This document shows positions 51,237 through 63,437 of a stretch of DNA of 64,000 bases, in pieces. A program made the translations under genes and the position numbers. Every line of letters starts with the position of its first letter. The stretch's first letter is position 1. Source of the DNA: Martelella alba (GTDB taxonomy: Bacteria > Pseudomonadota > Alphaproteobacteria > Rhizobiales > Rhizobiaceae); NCBI RefSeq assembly GCF_006516955.1, contig NZ_VHLG01000001.1, positions 1-64,000 of the forward strand, in the 5' to 3' direction. Below the pieces are notes generated by a model. That model worked only from the letters and a program-made list of their open reading frames with translations. It was not told where the DNA came from and ran no database searches.

Positions 51237-52646
51237 TCAGACCGAATAGTACATGTCGTATTCGACCGGATGCGGGGTCATTTCGAAGCGCTGAACTTCT
51301 TCCATCTTCAGGTCGATATAGGCGTCGATCTGGTCATCGTCGAATACGCCACCGGCGGTGAGGAATTCGCGATCCTTGTCGAGGCACTCAAGAGCTTCAC
51401 GCAGCGAACCCGAAACGGTCGGGATTGCCTTGAGCTCTTCCTTCGGCAGATCGTACAGGTCCTTGTCCATGGCATCGCCAGGATGGAGCTTGTTCTTGAT
51501 GCCGTCGAGGCCAGCCATCATCAGGGCTGCGAAAGCGAGGTAGGGGTTTGCGCCCGGATCGGGGAAGCGAACCTCAACGCGCTTTGCCTTCGGCGAGGAG
51601 CCGAACGGAATGCGGCAGGAAGCAGAACGGTTGCGGGCGGAATAGGCCAGCAGAACCGGAGCTTCAAAGCCGGGTACCAGACGCTTGTAGGAGTTGGTCA
51701 GCGGGTTGGTGAAGGCGTTGATTGCCTTGGCATGCTTGATAACGCCGCCGATGTAATACAGGCAGGTTTCCGACAGGCCGGCATATTCATCACCAGCAAA
51801 GGTCGGCTTGCCATCTTTCCAGATCGACTGATGAACGTGCATACCCGAGCCATTGTCGCCATAAACCGGCTTCGGCATGAAGGTTGCGGTCTTGCCATAG
51901 GCATTGGCAACCTGATGGACGCCGTACTTGTAGATCTGGGTCTTGTCGGCCATGCGGGTCAGCGTGTCGAAGACCATGCAGAGTTCGTGCTGGGCAGCAG
52001 CAACTTCGTGGTGATGCTTTTCAACGACGATGCCCATTTCAGCCAGAACCGTGAGCATTTCCGAGCGCATGTCCTGAACGCTGTCGACCGGCGGGACCGG
52101 GAAGTAACCGCCCTTGGTGCGCGGACGATGGCCGAGGTTGCCGGTCTCATAGTCAGCATCGTTGTTGCTGGGCAGTTCGGTGCTGTCGACCTTGAAGCCC
52201 GTATTGTAGGGGTCGGAGGCAAACTTGACGTCGTCGAAGACGAAGAATTCCGGCTCGGGGCCGAAGAATGCGGTGTCGCCGATGCCGGTCGACTTCAGAT
52301 AGGCTTCAGCCTTCTTGGCCGTGCCGCGCGGGTCGCGGTTATAGGCTTCGCCGGAGAGCGGCTCGAGAACGTCGCAGAAAACAACGAGCGTGGACTGCGC
52401 GAAGAAGGGGTCCATGTGGGCGGTCGCCGTGTCGGGCATCAGCACCATGTCGGACTCGTTAATGGCCTTCCAGCCGGCGATCGACGAGCCGTCGAACATA
52501 ACGCCATCTGCGAACATGTCTTCGTCGACAGCCGATACGTCCATCGTCACGTGCTGCAGCTTGCCCTTGGGATCGGTAAAGCGCAGGTCGACGAACTTGA
52601 CGTCGTTGTCCTTGATTTGTTTCATAATATCTGCTGCGGTCGTCAT
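51237..52646 (-). CDS. glnA: Glutamine synthetase type I
   Basis: The 469-residue dodecameric enzyme assimilates ammonia into glutamine. Active-site segments include [33 protein letters not shown] and [10 protein letters not shown]398 in [10 protein letters not shown] is the adenylylation site used by GlnE. It follows glnB on the same strand after 69 bp, the classic glnBA operon, so it can be read from the sigma-54 promoter before glnB. Confidence 0.98.
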   Translation of the reverse strand: MTTAADIMKQIKDNDVKFVDLRFTDPKGKLQHVTMDVSAVDEDMFADGVMFDGSSIAGWKAINESDMVLMPDTATAHMDPFFAQSTLVVFCDVLEPLSGEAYNRDPRGTAKKAEAYLKSTGIGDTAFFGPEPEFFVFDDVKFASDPYNTGFKVDSTELPSNNDADYETGNLGHRPRTKGGYFPVPPVDSVQDMRSEMLTVLAEMGIVVEKHHHEVAAAQHELCMVFDTLTRMADKTQIYKYGVHQVANAYGKTATFMPKPVYGDNGSGMHVHQSIWKDGKPTFAGDEYAGLSETCLYYIGGVIKHAKAINAFTNPLTNSYKRLVPGFEAPVLLAYSARNRSASCRIPFGSSPKAKRVEVRFPDPGANPYLAFAALMMAGLDGIKNKLHPGDAMDKDLYDLPKEELKAIPTVSGSLREALECLDKDREFLTAGGVFDDDQIDAYIDLKMEEVQRFEMTPHPVEYDMYYSV

Positions 52647-52715
52647 TAACGTTTTCCTTGCATGTGATGACGATATGATTTCCCCGCCTTGAATAAGGGG
52701 GAGGGAAGGCTCGGA

Positions 52716-53399
<684 letters not shown>

Positions 53400-54863
53400 A
53401 TGCAGATTCTCACGCCGGCGGAAATGGGAATGGCAGATCGGCTTGCCGCGGAGGGGGGCATCGACAGTTTCGGGCTGATGGTGAAAGCTGGCCACGCCGT
53501 GGCGGCTGCAGCATTGCGGCATTTCCCGGATCTCACACGGGCCGTGATCTTTTGTGGTCCCGGCAATAATGGCGGCGACGGCTATGTTGCGGCCAATGTG
53601 CTGGCCGATGCAGGCGTACCCGTAGCGCTCTTTCATTTCGGAGATCCCGCGCGGCTAAAGGGCGATGCGGCGATTGCGCGCAATAGCTGTAATGTTGAAA
53701 GTCGCGACATTGTTGAATTTACCCCGGAACCGGGAGATCTGGTGATCGATGCGCTGTTTGGTGCGGGCCTGGCGCGGCCGCTGGATGGCGCGGTTGCGGC
53801 CCTGATTGAAACGGTTGGGGCAAGCAGCACGCCGGTTCTTGCGGTCGACCTGCCGTCCGGTCTTTGCGGGCGGCGCGGACTTGTTCTCGGCGCAGCATTT
53901 CAGGCGCGGCGAACGGTCAGCTTCATGGCGCCGAAACCCGGTCACTATCTTTTGCCGGGGCGGACCCTGTGTGGCGTGGTCGAAATTGCCGATATCGGCA
54001 TCCCGCAACGGATCATCAATCGGGCAGCCGGGCGCTTTGTGCTCAATGGGCCGGAGGAGTGGCGAAGCCTTTTGCCGCGACCAGAGGCCACGAGCCATAA
54101 ATATAGCAGGGGGCATTTGGTGGTTTTTTCCGGCCCGCATCATGCAACGGGTGCCGCCCGGCTCGCCGCCCATGCGGGGCTAAAGGCAGGCGCTGGCCTG
54201 GTAACCCTAGCCGTGCCGAGCGCGGCCGCGGATGTCGTTGCCGCACATGAGACGGCGATCATGCTGCGAAGTATCGATGAAGCGGAAGAGCTGGCAGAGT
54301 GGCTGAAAGACGGGAGACTTTCGGCATTCGTTCTTGGTCCAGGTTTTGGTGATGCAGCCAGGGCGCGGGCCTTCGTCCGTCTTCTGGCCGGCAAGCCACT
54401 GGTACTGGATGCGGACGGCATTTCAGCTTTCGCCGCAGAGCGCGATCATCTGTTTAAACGCCTGAAGGCCGAGGCGGTGAATACGGTGCTGACACCACAT
54501 GAAGGGGAGTTCCGGCGCATGTTTCCTGAAATTGCCTCTGAAACAGCCTCAGGCAAGATGGAAAAGGCGCTGGCGGCGGCAAATCTTTCCGGCGCGGTTA
54601 TTCTTTATAAAGGCGCTGATACCGTCATCGCTTCGCCCGATGGGCGTGCGGCGATCAATGCCAATGCGCCGCCTTTCCTGGCAACGGCGGGGTCCGGCGA
54701 TGTGCTGGCCGGGTTGATCGGCGGGCTGATGGCTGAAGGGATGCCGGCCTTTGAGGCGGCCTGTGCCGGTGCCTTTCTGCACGGCGAGGCCGGGAACCGG
54801 GCAGGGCCGGGGCTTTCGGCTGAAGATCTCTGTGCGCATCTGCCGCCGCCTGAAACGCTGTAA
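53400..54863 (+). CDS. nnrD: Bifunctional NAD(P)H-hydrate epimerase / ADP-dependent dehydratase
   Basis: The 487-residue protein repairs hydrated NAD(P)H. The N-terminal epimerase domain (NnrE, about 1-205) shows FCGPGNNGGDGYVAA and AVDLPSGLCG. The C-terminal ribokinase-like dehydratase domain (NnrD, about 220-485) shows KYSRGHLVVFSG, LDADGISAF, LTPHEGEFRRMFP and the anion-hole segment ATAGSGDVLAGLIGG. The ATG at 53400 has GGAGG directly upstream. It is divergent from glnB. Confidence 0.95.
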   Translation: MQILTPAEMGMADRLAAEGGIDSFGLMVKAGHAVAAAALRHFPDLTRAVIFCGPGNNGGDGYVAANVLADAGVPVALFHFGDPARLKGDAAIARNSCNVESRDIVEFTPEPGDLVIDALFGAGLARPLDGAVAALIETVGASSTPVLAVDLPSGLCGRRGLVLGAAFQARRTVSFMAPKPGHYLLPGRTLCGVVEIADIGIPQRIINRAAGRFVLNGPEEWRSLLPRPEATSHKYSRGHLVVFSGPHHATGAARLAAHAGLKAGAGLVTLAVPSAAADVVAAHETAIMLRSIDEAEELAEWLKDGRLSAFVLGPGFGDAARARAFVRLLAGKPLVLDADGISAFAAERDHLFKRLKAEAVNTVLTPHEGEFRRMFPEIASETASGKMEKALAAANLSGAVILYKGADTVIASPDGRAAINANAPPFLATAGSGDVLAGLIGGLMAEGMPAFEAACAGAFLHGEAGNRAGPGLSAEDLCAHLPPPETL

Positions 54864-55018
54864 AATGATCCTATCCGTCGCATTTGGCGTGCAGGAAGGA
54901 TGCGTGTTGATCTTGAAATTTCGCGCTATATCTGTGATGCGGTCAGGTGTCGCAATTTTGCAAATCCCGATGGCGCCAAAGCCTTGCGCCTGGAATGACA
55001 GATCAGTAGCTGGAAGAC

Positions 55019-55465
55019 ATGCCGGAATATAAAACCACCCGCCACGTTAAACACTCAGCCGAACGGATGTTCGATCTCGTTGCCGACATCGAAAGCTATC
55101 CGGAATTCGTGCCGCTTTGTGAAGCGCTGATCGTGCGTTCCCGTCGTGAGCGCGACGGCAAGCAACTTATCATTGCCGACATGACGGTCGGCTACAAAGC
55201 CATACGCGAAACCTTCACCACCCAGGTGGCGCTGGACCGGCAGATCAGGCGCATCGACGTGAAATATGTCGACGGGCCGTTCCGCTTTCTCGATAACCAG
55301 TGGCTTTTCGAGGATAATGGCGAGAATGCATGTGATGTAAAATTCTACATCAATTACGAATTCAAGAACCGCCTGCTTGGCGGGCTGATGGGCTCGATGT
55401 TCGACCGGGCCTTCCGCAAATTCTCTGAAGCATTTGAGGCCCGGGCCGACAGGATTTATGCCTGA
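55019..55465 (+). CDS. Coenzyme Q-binding COQ10/RatA-like START-domain protein
   Basis: The 148-residue single START-like domain protein carries the family opening FDLVADIESYPEFVPLCEALIVRSR and the C-terminal helix [17 protein letters not shown]. Family members bind ubiquinone and support respiration; the bacterial name RatA comes from an E. coli homologue and need not imply a toxin. In related genomes it follows pdhABC-lpd-lipA; here those genes are missing and nnrD precedes it. It is convergent with cinA, overlapping by 10 bp. Confidence 0.93.
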   Translation: MPEYKTTRHVKHSAERMFDLVADIESYPEFVPLCEALIVRSRRERDGKQLIIADMTVGYKAIRETFTTQVALDRQIRRIDVKYVDGPFRFLDNQWLFEDNGENACDVKFYINYEFKNRLLGGLMGSMFDRAFRKFSEAFEARADRIYA

Positions 55466-55956
55466 GCGAGCGCCTCAAGCATGCCGAGCGCCGATCTGAC
55501 TGTTGCCCGGCGGATCGCCGCGCGGCCGATGTCGCCATAACGGCTCTCGATGTGCTGGATATGTCCGGCGCGGTCGCGGGCGGCGAGGTGAACGAGGCCG
55601 ACAGGCTTTTCTTCCGTGCCGCCGGTCGGGCCGGCAATGCCGGTGACCGCAATCGCCATATCGGCATTGGAGCGCCATAAAGCGCCGGCGGCCATCTGCA
55701 GTGCGGTTTCGCGCGAGACGGCGCCATATTGATCGAGAATGGCTTTCTGCACGCCGAGCATCTCCATCTTCGCCTCGTTTGAATAGGTGACGAAGCCGCG
55801 GTCGACAACGGCGGACGAGCCCGAGATTTCAGTGAGTGCTGCGGCAATCAGGCCGCCCGTACATGATTCTGCCGTCGCAATCATGGCGCGGGTGCGGGTG
55901 CAATATTCGATCAACACGCGGGCGCGTTCTTCCAGATCAGGGTCGAGAATACTCAT
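55456..55956 (-). CDS. pncC: Nicotinamide-nucleotide amidohydrolase, CinA C-terminal family (PncC)
   Basis: The 166-residue protein is the stand-alone CinA C-terminal domain, which deamidates nicotinamide mononucleotide for NAD recycling. Signatures are [49 protein letters not shown] and [20 protein letters not shown]. Its ATG overlaps the end of ispDF by four bases (ATGA), so the two are coupled. Confidence 0.94.
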   Translation of the reverse strand: MSILDPDLEERARVLIEYCTRTRAMIATAESCTGGLIAAALTEISGSSAVVDRGFVTYSNEAKMEMLGVQKAILDQYGAVSRETALQMAAGALWRSNADMAIAVTGIAGPTGGTEEKPVGLVHLAARDRAGHIQHIESRYGDIGRAAIRRATVRSALGMLEALAQA

Positions 55957-57164
55957 TTTGGCTCTCCATAATGCACCGACGCTGTCGCGATGGCGGCAAT
56001 GCCTTCGCGCCGGCCGACAAAGCCGATGGTCTCGTTGGTGGTCGCCTTGACCGAGGCGCGGTCAAGCGAGATGCCGAGACATTGCGCAATGTTCTGGCGC
56101 ATGGCGAGGCGATGCGGGCCGACCTTGGGGGCTTCGGCAATCAGCGAGACATCGGCGTTCAGGATGGTGCCGCCCTTGCCCCGGACGATTTTCGCTGCAT
56201 GTTCGAGGAAGATTTTCGATGCCGCACCGCGCCATTGCGGGTCGGTTGGCGGGAAGTGATCGCCGATATCTCCTTCGCCGCAGGTGGCCAGAAGGGCATC
56301 TGTCAGAGCGTGAAAAGCGACATCGGCATCGGAATGACCGGACAGTGTCATGTCATGAGGAATGAAGACACCACAAAGGGTTACACCATCCCCGTCAACC
56401 AGTTTATGAACATCATATCCATTCCCGGTGCGAATATCGGGAATGATTGCGGAAGAGAGTTTTTCATCGGCCATGGCGATATCCCGCTTCAAGGTCAGTT
56501 TGACATTGTCGGCTAGGCCTTCGACCAGCGTCACTGGCAGGCCGGCCCATTCCGCGATGCCGGCGTCATCGGTAAAATCCAGTTTCCCGGCCGCGCTGGC
56601 GCGTTCATGGGCTTGCCTTATCGCCGGATAGGCAAAGGATTGCGGCGTCTGCGCGGCATAGAGACCGGCGCGGGACACGGTTTCGGCGACTGTGCCGTCA
56701 TCGGCGCGGCGCTTCAGCGTATCGGCAACGGGGATCGCTGGCAGCACCGCAGACGCGCCGCTTTTGAGCGCATCGGCTATGCGTTCCAAAAGCGCGATAT
56801 CGAAAAAGGGCCGGACGGCATCATGTATCATCACGTGAGTAGCGCCACGCCCTTCCAGCGCCCTGAGACCGGCCAGCACCGACATCTGCCGCGTTGCGCC
56901 GCCGTGAACAAATTCGATCTTTTCCGCCCCTGCGACGATATTACGCGCCGCAACAAACAGGGCTTCATCATCCGGGTGGATGACAACGACAATGCGTCCT
57001 TCGGCCTGTCGCCACGTCGAAAAAACCGAAAGCGTGTGGGAAATGACGGGTTTTCCGCCGATCGGGCGGTATTGTTTCGGCCCTTCCTCGGGGGCACCGG
57101 CCCTTTCACCGCGACCAGCGGCGACGATGATAATGGCGGGCTGAAAGCGTGATCCGGGTTGCAT
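55953..57164 (-). CDS. ispDF: Bifunctional IspD/IspF of the MEP isoprenoid pathway
   Basis: The 403-residue fusion joins 2-C-methyl-D-erythritol 4-phosphate cytidylyltransferase (IspD, about 1-235; [22 protein letters not shown]) to 2-C-methyl-D-erythritol 2,4-cyclodiphosphate synthase (IspF, about 245-403; [29 protein letters not shown], and the zinc ligands D and H). The fusion is typical of alphaproteobacteria. It is divergent from dusB. Confidence 0.96.
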   Translation of the reverse strand: MQPGSRFQPAIIIVAAGRGERAGAPEEGPKQYRPIGGKPVISHTLSVFSTWRQAEGRIVVVIHPDDEALFVAARNIVAGAEKIEFVHGGATRQMSVLAGLRALEGRGATHVMIHDAVRPFFDIALLERIADALKSGASAVLPAIPVADTLKRRADDGTVAETVSRAGLYAAQTPQSFAYPAIRQAHERASAAGKLDFTDDAGIAEWAGLPVTLVEGLADNVKLTLKRDIAMADEKLSSAIIPDIRTGNGYDVHKLVDGDGVTLCGVFIPHDMTLSGHSDADVAFHALTDALLATCGEGDIGDHFPPTDPQWRGAASKIFLEHAAKIVRGKGGTILNADVSLIAEAPKVGPHRLAMRQNIAQCLGISLDRASVKATTNETIGFVGRREGIAAIATASVHYGEPK

Positions 57165-57320
57165 GGCCGATGAAAGTCCGCAAAAATGATTCCTGTTGGC
57201 GCAGACGTTACAGTGATGGCGTCATATTTCCAGCGTTTGCCTAAAATTTGTGTATCGCAACCGATTTCACTTGGCAGATCGGATCATTTTGTCTAAAAAT
57301 AGGGCAAAATAATTGACTGC

Positions 57321-58334
57321 GTGAAAGATAGTCATTTGCACAAATTCAACCCTTCCGACACATTTGAAATCGGTGGCGTGACAATTCGTAACCGGATTGT
57401 GCTGGCGCCGATGTCCGGTGTGACGGATCTTCCCTTCAGGCAGATTGCCTGGCGTCACGGAGCCGGTCTTGTTGTGACCGAGATGATTGCCAGCCGGGAA
57501 CTGACCTTCAATACCGCCGAAAGTTGGGCAAGGCTTAAAGGTGCCGGGCTGAAGCCGCATATGGTGCAGCTTGCAGGCCGCGATCCTGCCTTCATGGCAG
57601 AGGCTGCACGGATCGCCGAGGGTGAGGGCGCCGACATTATTGATATCAATATGGGCTGTCCCGCGAAAAAAGTCGTAGGCGGTTATACCGGTTCGGCGCT
57701 GATGCGCGAACCTGAGCGCGCCCTTGCCATCATTGAAGCGACCGTTCAGGCCGTCAGCGTTCCGGTGACGGTCAAGATGCGCCTTGGCTGGGATGAAAAC
57801 AGCCTGAATGCACCGGAACTCGCCTATGCTGCCGAACAGGCAGGCGTTCGGGCCGTCACGGTTCATGGGCGAACGCGCATGCAGTTTTACAAGGGCCAGG
57901 CCGACTGGGATGCGATTGCAGCTGTTTCCGACCGATTGACAGTTCCGCTGATTGCTAATGGTGATGTTGAAACAGCGGGCGATATTGCTGAAATCGCTCG
58001 CCGTTCCGGGGCCACGGCGGTGATGCTCGGGCGCGGTTGTCAGGGGCGGCCCTGGCATGCCGGCGCATTGGCTGGGCATGTAAAGCCCGATGCCTCCGAG
58101 GCGACGGCAATTGTACTGGAACATTACGAGGCGATGATGGGCTTTTACGGTTCTCACGTCGGCGTGCGGCATGCCCGAAAACATGTGGCGTGGTATCTGG
58201 AGCGCTTGGCTCCTTCGCTTGATGATGGTCGAAAGGCCGAAATCATGACAGCACGGGACCCCGGTTTCGTGCTCAGACAGCTTGAAGAGATTCTTGGCGA
58301 TCAGGGCGCCACGGAAGGCAGAAAGGCCGCATGA
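57321..58334 (+). CDS. dusB: tRNA-dihydrouridine synthase DusB (NifR3)
   Basis: The 337-residue FMN enzyme reduces uridines in tRNA. It has [13 protein letters not shown] (FMN site), [20 protein letters not shown] with the catalytic cysteine, [25 protein letters not shown] and [11 protein letters not shown]. The start is GTG at 57321. Its frame ends four bases into ntrB (ATGA overlap); linkage to ntrBC gave the family its old name nifR3. Confidence 0.95.
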   Translation: MKDSHLHKFNPSDTFEIGGVTIRNRIVLAPMSGVTDLPFRQIAWRHGAGLVVTEMIASRELTFNTAESWARLKGAGLKPHMVQLAGRDPAFMAEAARIAEGEGADIIDINMGCPAKKVVGGYTGSALMREPERALAIIEATVQAVSVPVTVKMRLGWDENSLNAPELAYAAEQAGVRAVTVHGRTRMQFYKGQADWDAIAAVSDRLTVPLIANGDVETAGDIAEIARRSGATAVMLGRGCQGRPWHAGALAGHVKPDASEATAIVLEHYEAMMGFYGSHVGVRHARKHVAWYLERLAPSLDDGRKAEIMTARDPGFVLRQLEEILGDQGATEGRKAA

Positions 58335-59464
58335 ACATGAAGAAGAACGGTCTCGGCGATGCAGTGCGGCCGGAGGATTCGCTCGCCGCCGACGTACTGA
58401 ATGCAATCCAGAATCCGGTGGTTCTTGTGGATGAACAAGGGCATATCACTTACGCGAACTGGGAGGCCGAGGTGTTTTTTGGCGCGAGCGCCGCACATCT
58501 CGCCCGTCAGCCGCTGTCAAAATATATTCCCTTCGACAGCCCGCTGCTGTCGTTGATCTCGCAGGTGCGAGATCGCAGGGCGCCGGTGAACGAATATCGC
58601 GTTGATCTGTCATCGCCACGGCTGGGGCAGGACAAGCTGGTCGATATCTATGTCGCGCCCGTTGGAGATCAGGGATCGGTGGCGCTGGTCTTTCAGGTCC
58701 GCTCCATGGCTGACAAGATTGATCGCCAGCTGGTGCATCGCGCGGCTGCCCGCTCGGTCACCGGACTTGCAGCGATGCTGGCCCATGAGATCAAGAACCC
58801 GCTTTCCGGTATTCGTGGCGCCGCCCAGCTGCTTGAAACCAATGCCAGCGATGACGACAGGGCGCTGACACGGCTGATCTGCGACGAGACTGACAGGATT
58901 GTTTCGCTGGTTGACCGGATGGAAATCTTTTCCGATGAGCGGCCGATCGATCGTGTTCCGCTCAACATTCACTCGGTGCTGGATCATGTGAAGGCGCTGG
59001 CACAGGCCGGTTTTGCCCGTGATATCAAGATCATCGAAAATTATGATCCTTCCTTGCCGCAGATCTACGCCAATCGTGACCAGATGGTACAGGTGTTTTT
59101 GAACCTGGTGAAGAATGCGGCGGAGGCGGTGGCCGGAAAACCGGATGCTGAGATCGTGTTGACCACGGCCTACCGGCCGGGCATTCGCCTTTCTGTCGCT
59201 GGCTCACGCGAGAAGATTTCGCTGCCGCTGGAATTCTGTGTTCATGACAATGGGCCGGGGGTTCCGGCGGATCTGATGGCCCATCTTTTCGATCCCTTTA
59301 TCACGACGAAGCCGAACGGAACGGGCCTTGGCCTTGCCCTGGTTGCCAAGATCATTGGTGGCCATGGCGGCATTATCGAGTGCGAAAACCAGAGTAATCG
59401 TACGACATTCCGTATTCTGATGCCGGTTTCGAAAGACGTCTCGACAGGCGCGATCACACAATAA
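58331..59464 (+). CDS. ntrB: Nitrogen regulation sensor kinase NtrB
   Basis: The 377-residue soluble histidine kinase has an N-terminal PAS domain (about 22-125), the phospho-accepting H152 in [21 protein letters not shown], and an HATPase domain with DNGPGVP and GTGLGLALV (about 255-370). It phosphorylates or dephosphorylates NtrC according to P-II. Its ATG overlaps dusB, and ntrC follows after 21 bp. Confidence 0.97.
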   Translation: MNMKKNGLGDAVRPEDSLAADVLNAIQNPVVLVDEQGHITYANWEAEVFFGASAAHLARQPLSKYIPFDSPLLSLISQVRDRRAPVNEYRVDLSSPRLGQDKLVDIYVAPVGDQGSVALVFQVRSMADKIDRQLVHRAAARSVTGLAAMLAHEIKNPLSGIRGAAQLLETNASDDDRALTRLICDETDRIVSLVDRMEIFSDERPIDRVPLNIHSVLDHVKALAQAGFARDIKIIENYDPSLPQIYANRDQMVQVFLNLVKNAAEAVAGKPDAEIVLTTAYRPGIRLSVAGSREKISLPLEFCVHDNGPGVPADLMAHLFDPFITTKPNGTGLGLALVAKIIGGHGGIIECENQSNRTTFRILMPVSKDVSTGAITQ

Positions 59465-59485
59465 AGACAGACAGGACATTTTCCG

Positions 59486-60943
59486 ATGACCGCTACCATT
59501 CTTGTCGCAGATGACGATGCAGCCATTCGCACCGTTCTCAATCAGGCACTGAGCCGCGCCGGATATGATGTTCGCATCACATCGAATGCCGCGACGCTGT
59601 GGCGCTGGGTTTCCTCCGGTGAAGGCGATCTCGTTCTCACCGATGTGGTGATGCCGGATGAAAATGCCTTCGATCTCTTGCCACGCATCAAGAAGTCACG
59701 CCCGGATCTGCCGGTGATTGTCATGAGTGCGCAAAATACCTTCATGACGGCTGTCAGGGCCTCGGAGAAGGGCGCTTATGATTACCTGCCCAAGCCCTTC
59801 GATCTGACCGAGCTGATCGCGATTGTCGGTCGCGCCCTGTCCGAGCCGAAGCGCAAGCCGGCACCGATGGATGATGACATGCAGGACGGCATGCCGCTGG
59901 TCGGTCGTTCGGCGGCCATGCAGGAAATCTACCGGGTTCTGGCACGGCTGATGCAGACCGATCTGACGCTGATGATTACCGGTGAATCGGGAACAGGCAA
60001 GGAACTTGTCGCGCGGGCGCTGCATGATTACGGCAAGCGCCGCAACGGTCCTTTCGTCGCCATCAACATGGCGGCGATCCCGCGTGATCTGATCGAATCA
60101 GAGCTTTTCGGTCACGAAAAGGGCGCCTTCACCGGGGCCCAGACCCGGTCTTCCGGCCGTTTCGAGCAGGCCGAAGGCGGTACGCTGTTTCTCGATGAAA
60201 TCGGCGATATGCCGATGGATGCCCAGACCCGCCTGCTGCGCGTTCTCCAGCAGGGGGAATATACGACGGTTGGCGGCCGCACGCCGATCCGCACCGATGT
60301 GCGAATCGTCGCCGCCACCAACAAGGATCTGAAGCAGTCCATTCATCAGGGCCTGTTCCGCGAGGACCTTTATTACCGCCTGAATGTCGTACCGCTTCGT
60401 CTGCCACCTCTGCGCGAGCGGACCGAGGATATTGGTGATCTGGTTCGTCACTTTGTGCAAGGCGGCGAGGCTGAAGGGCTTGGCGGCAAACGTTTCGAGC
60501 AGGAAGCCATTGATGCCATGAAGGGCTATGGCTGGCCGGGCAATGTGCGCGAACTGGAAAATCTTGTCCGCCGGCTGATGGCGCTTTATCCGCAGGATGT
60601 AATCACCCGCGAGATTGTTGAACAGGAACTGCGTTCCGATCAGCCGGAGGCGCCGGTTGACAAGGCCAGTAGCCGCAATGGCATGCCGACGATCGCCCAG
60701 GCAGTTGAGGAAAACATGCGCAGCTACTTTGCCAGTTTCGGCGAAAGTCTGCCACCTTCCGGCCTCTATGAGCGGGTATTGAGCGAAGTGGAATATCCGT
60801 TGATCCTTGCTGCTTTGACGGCAACACGAGGCAATCAGATACGCGCGGCCGATCTTCTGGGCCTGAACAGAAATACCCTGCGCAAGAAGATCCGTGAGCT
60901 TGGTGTTTCGGTTTACCGTAGCTCGCGCGGTGCGTCATCTTAG
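59486..60943 (+). CDS. ntrC: Nitrogen regulation response regulator NtrC
   Basis: The 485-residue sigma-54 activator has a receiver domain with D53 ([10 protein letters not shown]), a central AAA+ domain with Walker A GESGTGKE, the sigma-54 contact loop GAFTGA, and a Fis-type helix-turn-helix at the C-terminus ([20 protein letters not shown]). It is the expected activator of the sigma-54 glnB promoter in this window. Confidence 0.98.
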   Translation: MTATILVADDDAAIRTVLNQALSRAGYDVRITSNAATLWRWVSSGEGDLVLTDVVMPDENAFDLLPRIKKSRPDLPVIVMSAQNTFMTAVRASEKGAYDYLPKPFDLTELIAIVGRALSEPKRKPAPMDDDMQDGMPLVGRSAAMQEIYRVLARLMQTDLTLMITGESGTGKELVARALHDYGKRRNGPFVAINMAAIPRDLIESELFGHEKGAFTGAQTRSSGRFEQAEGGTLFLDEIGDMPMDAQTRLLRVLQQGEYTTVGGRTPIRTDVRIVAATNKDLKQSIHQGLFREDLYYRLNVVPLRLPPLRERTEDIGDLVRHFVQGGEAEGLGGKRFEQEAIDAMKGYGWPGNVRELENLVRRLMALYPQDVITREIVEQELRSDQPEAPVDKASSRNGMPTIAQAVEENMRSYFASFGESLPPSGLYERVLSEVEYPLILAALTATRGNQIRAADLLGLNRNTLRKKIRELGVSVYRSSRGASS

Positions 60944-60984
60944 GCCGTTGCGTGGTTCAGCAGAAACCATTGTGGAATATCGCT

Positions 60985-61013
60985 CAACGCCGGGGCTCAC
61001 CGTTCCGGCGTTG
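60985..61013. terminator. Hairpin between ntrC and ntrY
   Basis: CAACGCCGG (60985-60993) pairs perfectly with CCGGCGTTG (61005-61013). No T-tract follows. It may separate ntrBC from ntrYX transcripts. Confidence 0.5.
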
Positions 61014-61133
61014 ATCGGTCTGTGGCGCGGCCGTTGCATTTGTGCCACATTCTGTTGCATATAATCCACATATATCGTTCACGCGGCAGGGCTTGATTCC
61101 GGTTCACCGCAAAAGACTGGCAGACGGTGGGGC

Positions 61134-63437
61134 ATGGCCGCTTCGGCAAGTGATAGTGATAATGTCCAGCACTTGGATGCTGATGAGGACGACGTTCAGT
61201 ACGGGCAGGGGACCGCGCGGGCTATCTTGCGTTCTCCCGGCATGGCGCTTGTTGGCGGCGCCCTGCTGATTGCGATAGCATCACTTCTGATTTTGCTGGG
61301 TCTCACCCCGGTCAAGCCGACAGGCCATGTGGTCATCGCGCTGGTGGCTGCGAATTCTCTGTTCGTGCTGGCGCTCATCTACCTCATATCAAGTGAAGTG
61401 GTCCGGCTTCTGCGGGCCCGCCGCCGTGGCCGTGCCGCAGCCCAGTTGCATATCCGCATTGTCCTATTATTCTCGATCGTTGCCGTGACGCCGGCAATTC
61501 TGGTCGCGATCTTTGCAACGCTGACGCTGAATGCCGGGCTTGATCGATGGTTTTCGATGCGCACGCAGGCGATCGTCGAATCATCGCTCAATGTGGCCGA
61601 AGCCTATATGCAGGAGAATAACAGCATCCTTCAGGGCCAGACATTGTCCATGGGCAATGATCTTGAACGCAATCGTTCGCTTTATGTGCTTGATCGCAAG
61701 GGCTTTACCGATCTTGTGACCCGGCAGGCGCGCGGACGCGGCATGCTGGGAGCCTTTCTGGTGCGCTCTGATGGTAGCGTGATCCTTCAGGCGGATATGG
61801 GCGCAGATGAGCCGAAACTGCCGGATGTTCCGAAGGATGCGCTTGAAAAGGCAGCCGCCGGGCAACCGACGCTCATTCCCTCTGGCTCGACCAATCTGGT
61901 CGGGGCCATTGTTGCCCTTGAGGCCATTCCGGGCAGCTATCTCTATACCATCCGTGCAGTCGATCCCAATGTGATGGGCGCGATGCGGATGATCAATGAC
62001 AATTTCAGTGAATATCACTCCATGGAAAAGGGGCGTCTGTCGTTGCAGATCGCCTTTGCCGTTCTTTATCTGGGCTTTGCGCTGATCGTGCTGCTGGCTG
62101 CGATCTGGACCGGCATTGCCGTCGCTGATCGTATCGTATTGCCGATCCGGCTGCTGATCGGGGCTGCTGACCAGGTGGCTTCCGGTGATCTGCGGGTGGT
62201 GGTGCCGGCACGCACGATTGACGGCGATGTCGGCCGGCTTTCGCGGACGTTCAACAAGATGGTTGCCGAAATTCGCGGGCAGCAGCGCGAGGTGCTTCTG
62301 GCCAAGGACGAGATCGATGACCGGCGCCGTTTCATTGAAGCCGTGCTTTCTGGTGTGACTGCAGGGGTTATCGGCGTTGACGAAAACCGCGTTGTCACGA
62401 TTGTGAACCGGTCTGCCGAAGATATGCTGGCTTTCAGCGAAGGCGAGTTGTCAGGGAGGAAGCTCAAGGACGTTGCGCCCGAGATTGATATCGTCATGAC
62501 CGCAGCGATGCGCAGAAGGCGCAAGAATTTCCTGCGGCAGGTCAATCTCATGCGGCACGGCAATGAACGGACGCTGTCGGTTCAGGTGACGCGGGAGGAG
62601 GCCAATGATGTCGAGAGTTCCTATGTCATCACGCTTGACGACATTACCGATCTCATTATCGCTCAGCGTTCTTCCGCCTGGGCGGATGTCGCGCGGCGTA
62701 TCGCCCATGAGATAAAAAATCCGCTGACCCCGATCCAGCTTTCGGCCGAACGGCTGAAGCGGCGCTTTGGCCGGCAGGTTGAAAGCGATGATGACCGTAA
62801 GGTTTTCGATCAGTGTACCGATACGATCGTCCGGCAGGTGGAGGATATCGGCCGCATGGTCGATGAGTTCTCGGCCTTTGCCCGCATGCCCAAGCCGTCG
62901 AAATCACAGATTGACCTGCGGGAGATCCTTGTGGATGCCGTTTTCCTCCGGGAAATGGCGCAAAGCGACGTAAGCTTTGTCCGCGAACTCGGCGACAAGC
63001 CGCTGCGTGGCTATTTCGACGGCCGCATGCTGGGGCAGGCTTTCGCCAATATTATCAAAAATGCTGTCGAGGCAATCGAGGCGGTTCCCGCTGAAGATAT
63101 TGACGGTGAAAAGAAAGTGCTGGTGCGCGCCGGTTATGACGAGGCAAGGGATCGTTTCGTTGTCGACATCATCGATAACGGAAAGGGCCTGCCCGTCGAA
63201 AACCGGCATCTCATACTCGAGCCATATATAACCATGCGCGAGAAGGGGACGGGGCTGGGGCTGGCCATCGTCCGCAAGATTATCGAAGAGCATGGTGGCA
63301 CGCTTGGCCTGCATGATGCGCCAGACGATTTTGCCAATGGCCGGGGAGCCATGATCCGCGTGGAACTGCCACACATCCAGGATGTGGAAGGCGGACGCGA
63401 AGAAAAAGACAAGGAAGTAAAACAAGATGGCGTCTGA
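61134..63437 (+). CDS. ntrY: Membrane sensor histidine kinase NtrY
   Basis: The 767-residue kinase has three or four membrane helices (about 40-70, 78-98, 118-140, 305-330) enclosing a periplasmic/extracytoplasmic sensing domain. A HAMP domain, a PAS domain (about 395-500), HisKA with the histidine in [26 protein letters not shown], and HATPase with IDNGKGLP and GTGLGLAIV follow. NtrYX responds to nitrogen and redox conditions in alphaproteobacteria. The ATG at 61134 lies in a 190-bp gap after ntrC. Its end overlaps ntrX by 11 bp. Confidence 0.96.
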   Translation: MAASASDSDNVQHLDADEDDVQYGQGTARAILRSPGMALVGGALLIAIASLLILLGLTPVKPTGHVVIALVAANSLFVLALIYLISSEVVRLLRARRRGRAAAQLHIRIVLLFSIVAVTPAILVAIFATLTLNAGLDRWFSMRTQAIVESSLNVAEAYMQENNSILQGQTLSMGNDLERNRSLYVLDRKGFTDLVTRQARGRGMLGAFLVRSDGSVILQADMGADEPKLPDVPKDALEKAAAGQPTLIPSGSTNLVGAIVALEAIPGSYLYTIRAVDPNVMGAMRMINDNFSEYHSMEKGRLSLQIAFAVLYLGFALIVLLAAIWTGIAVADRIVLPIRLLIGAADQVASGDLRVVVPARTIDGDVGRLSRTFNKMVAEIRGQQREVLLAKDEIDDRRRFIEAVLSGVTAGVIGVDENRVVTIVNRSAEDMLAFSEGELSGRKLKDVAPEIDIVMTAAMRRRRKNFLRQVNLMRHGNERTLSVQVTREEANDVESSYVITLDDITDLIIAQRSSAWADVARRIAHEIKNPLTPIQLSAERLKRRFGRQVESDDDRKVFDQCTDTIVRQVEDIGRMVDEFSAFARMPKPSKSQIDLREILVDAVFLREMAQSDVSFVRELGDKPLRGYFDGRMLGQAFANIIKNAVEAIEAVPAEDIDGEKKVLVRAGYDEARDRFVVDIIDNGKGLPVENRHLILEPYITMREKGTGLGLAIVRKIIEEHGGTLGLHDAPDDFANGRGAMIRVELPHIQDVEGGREEKDKEVKQDGV

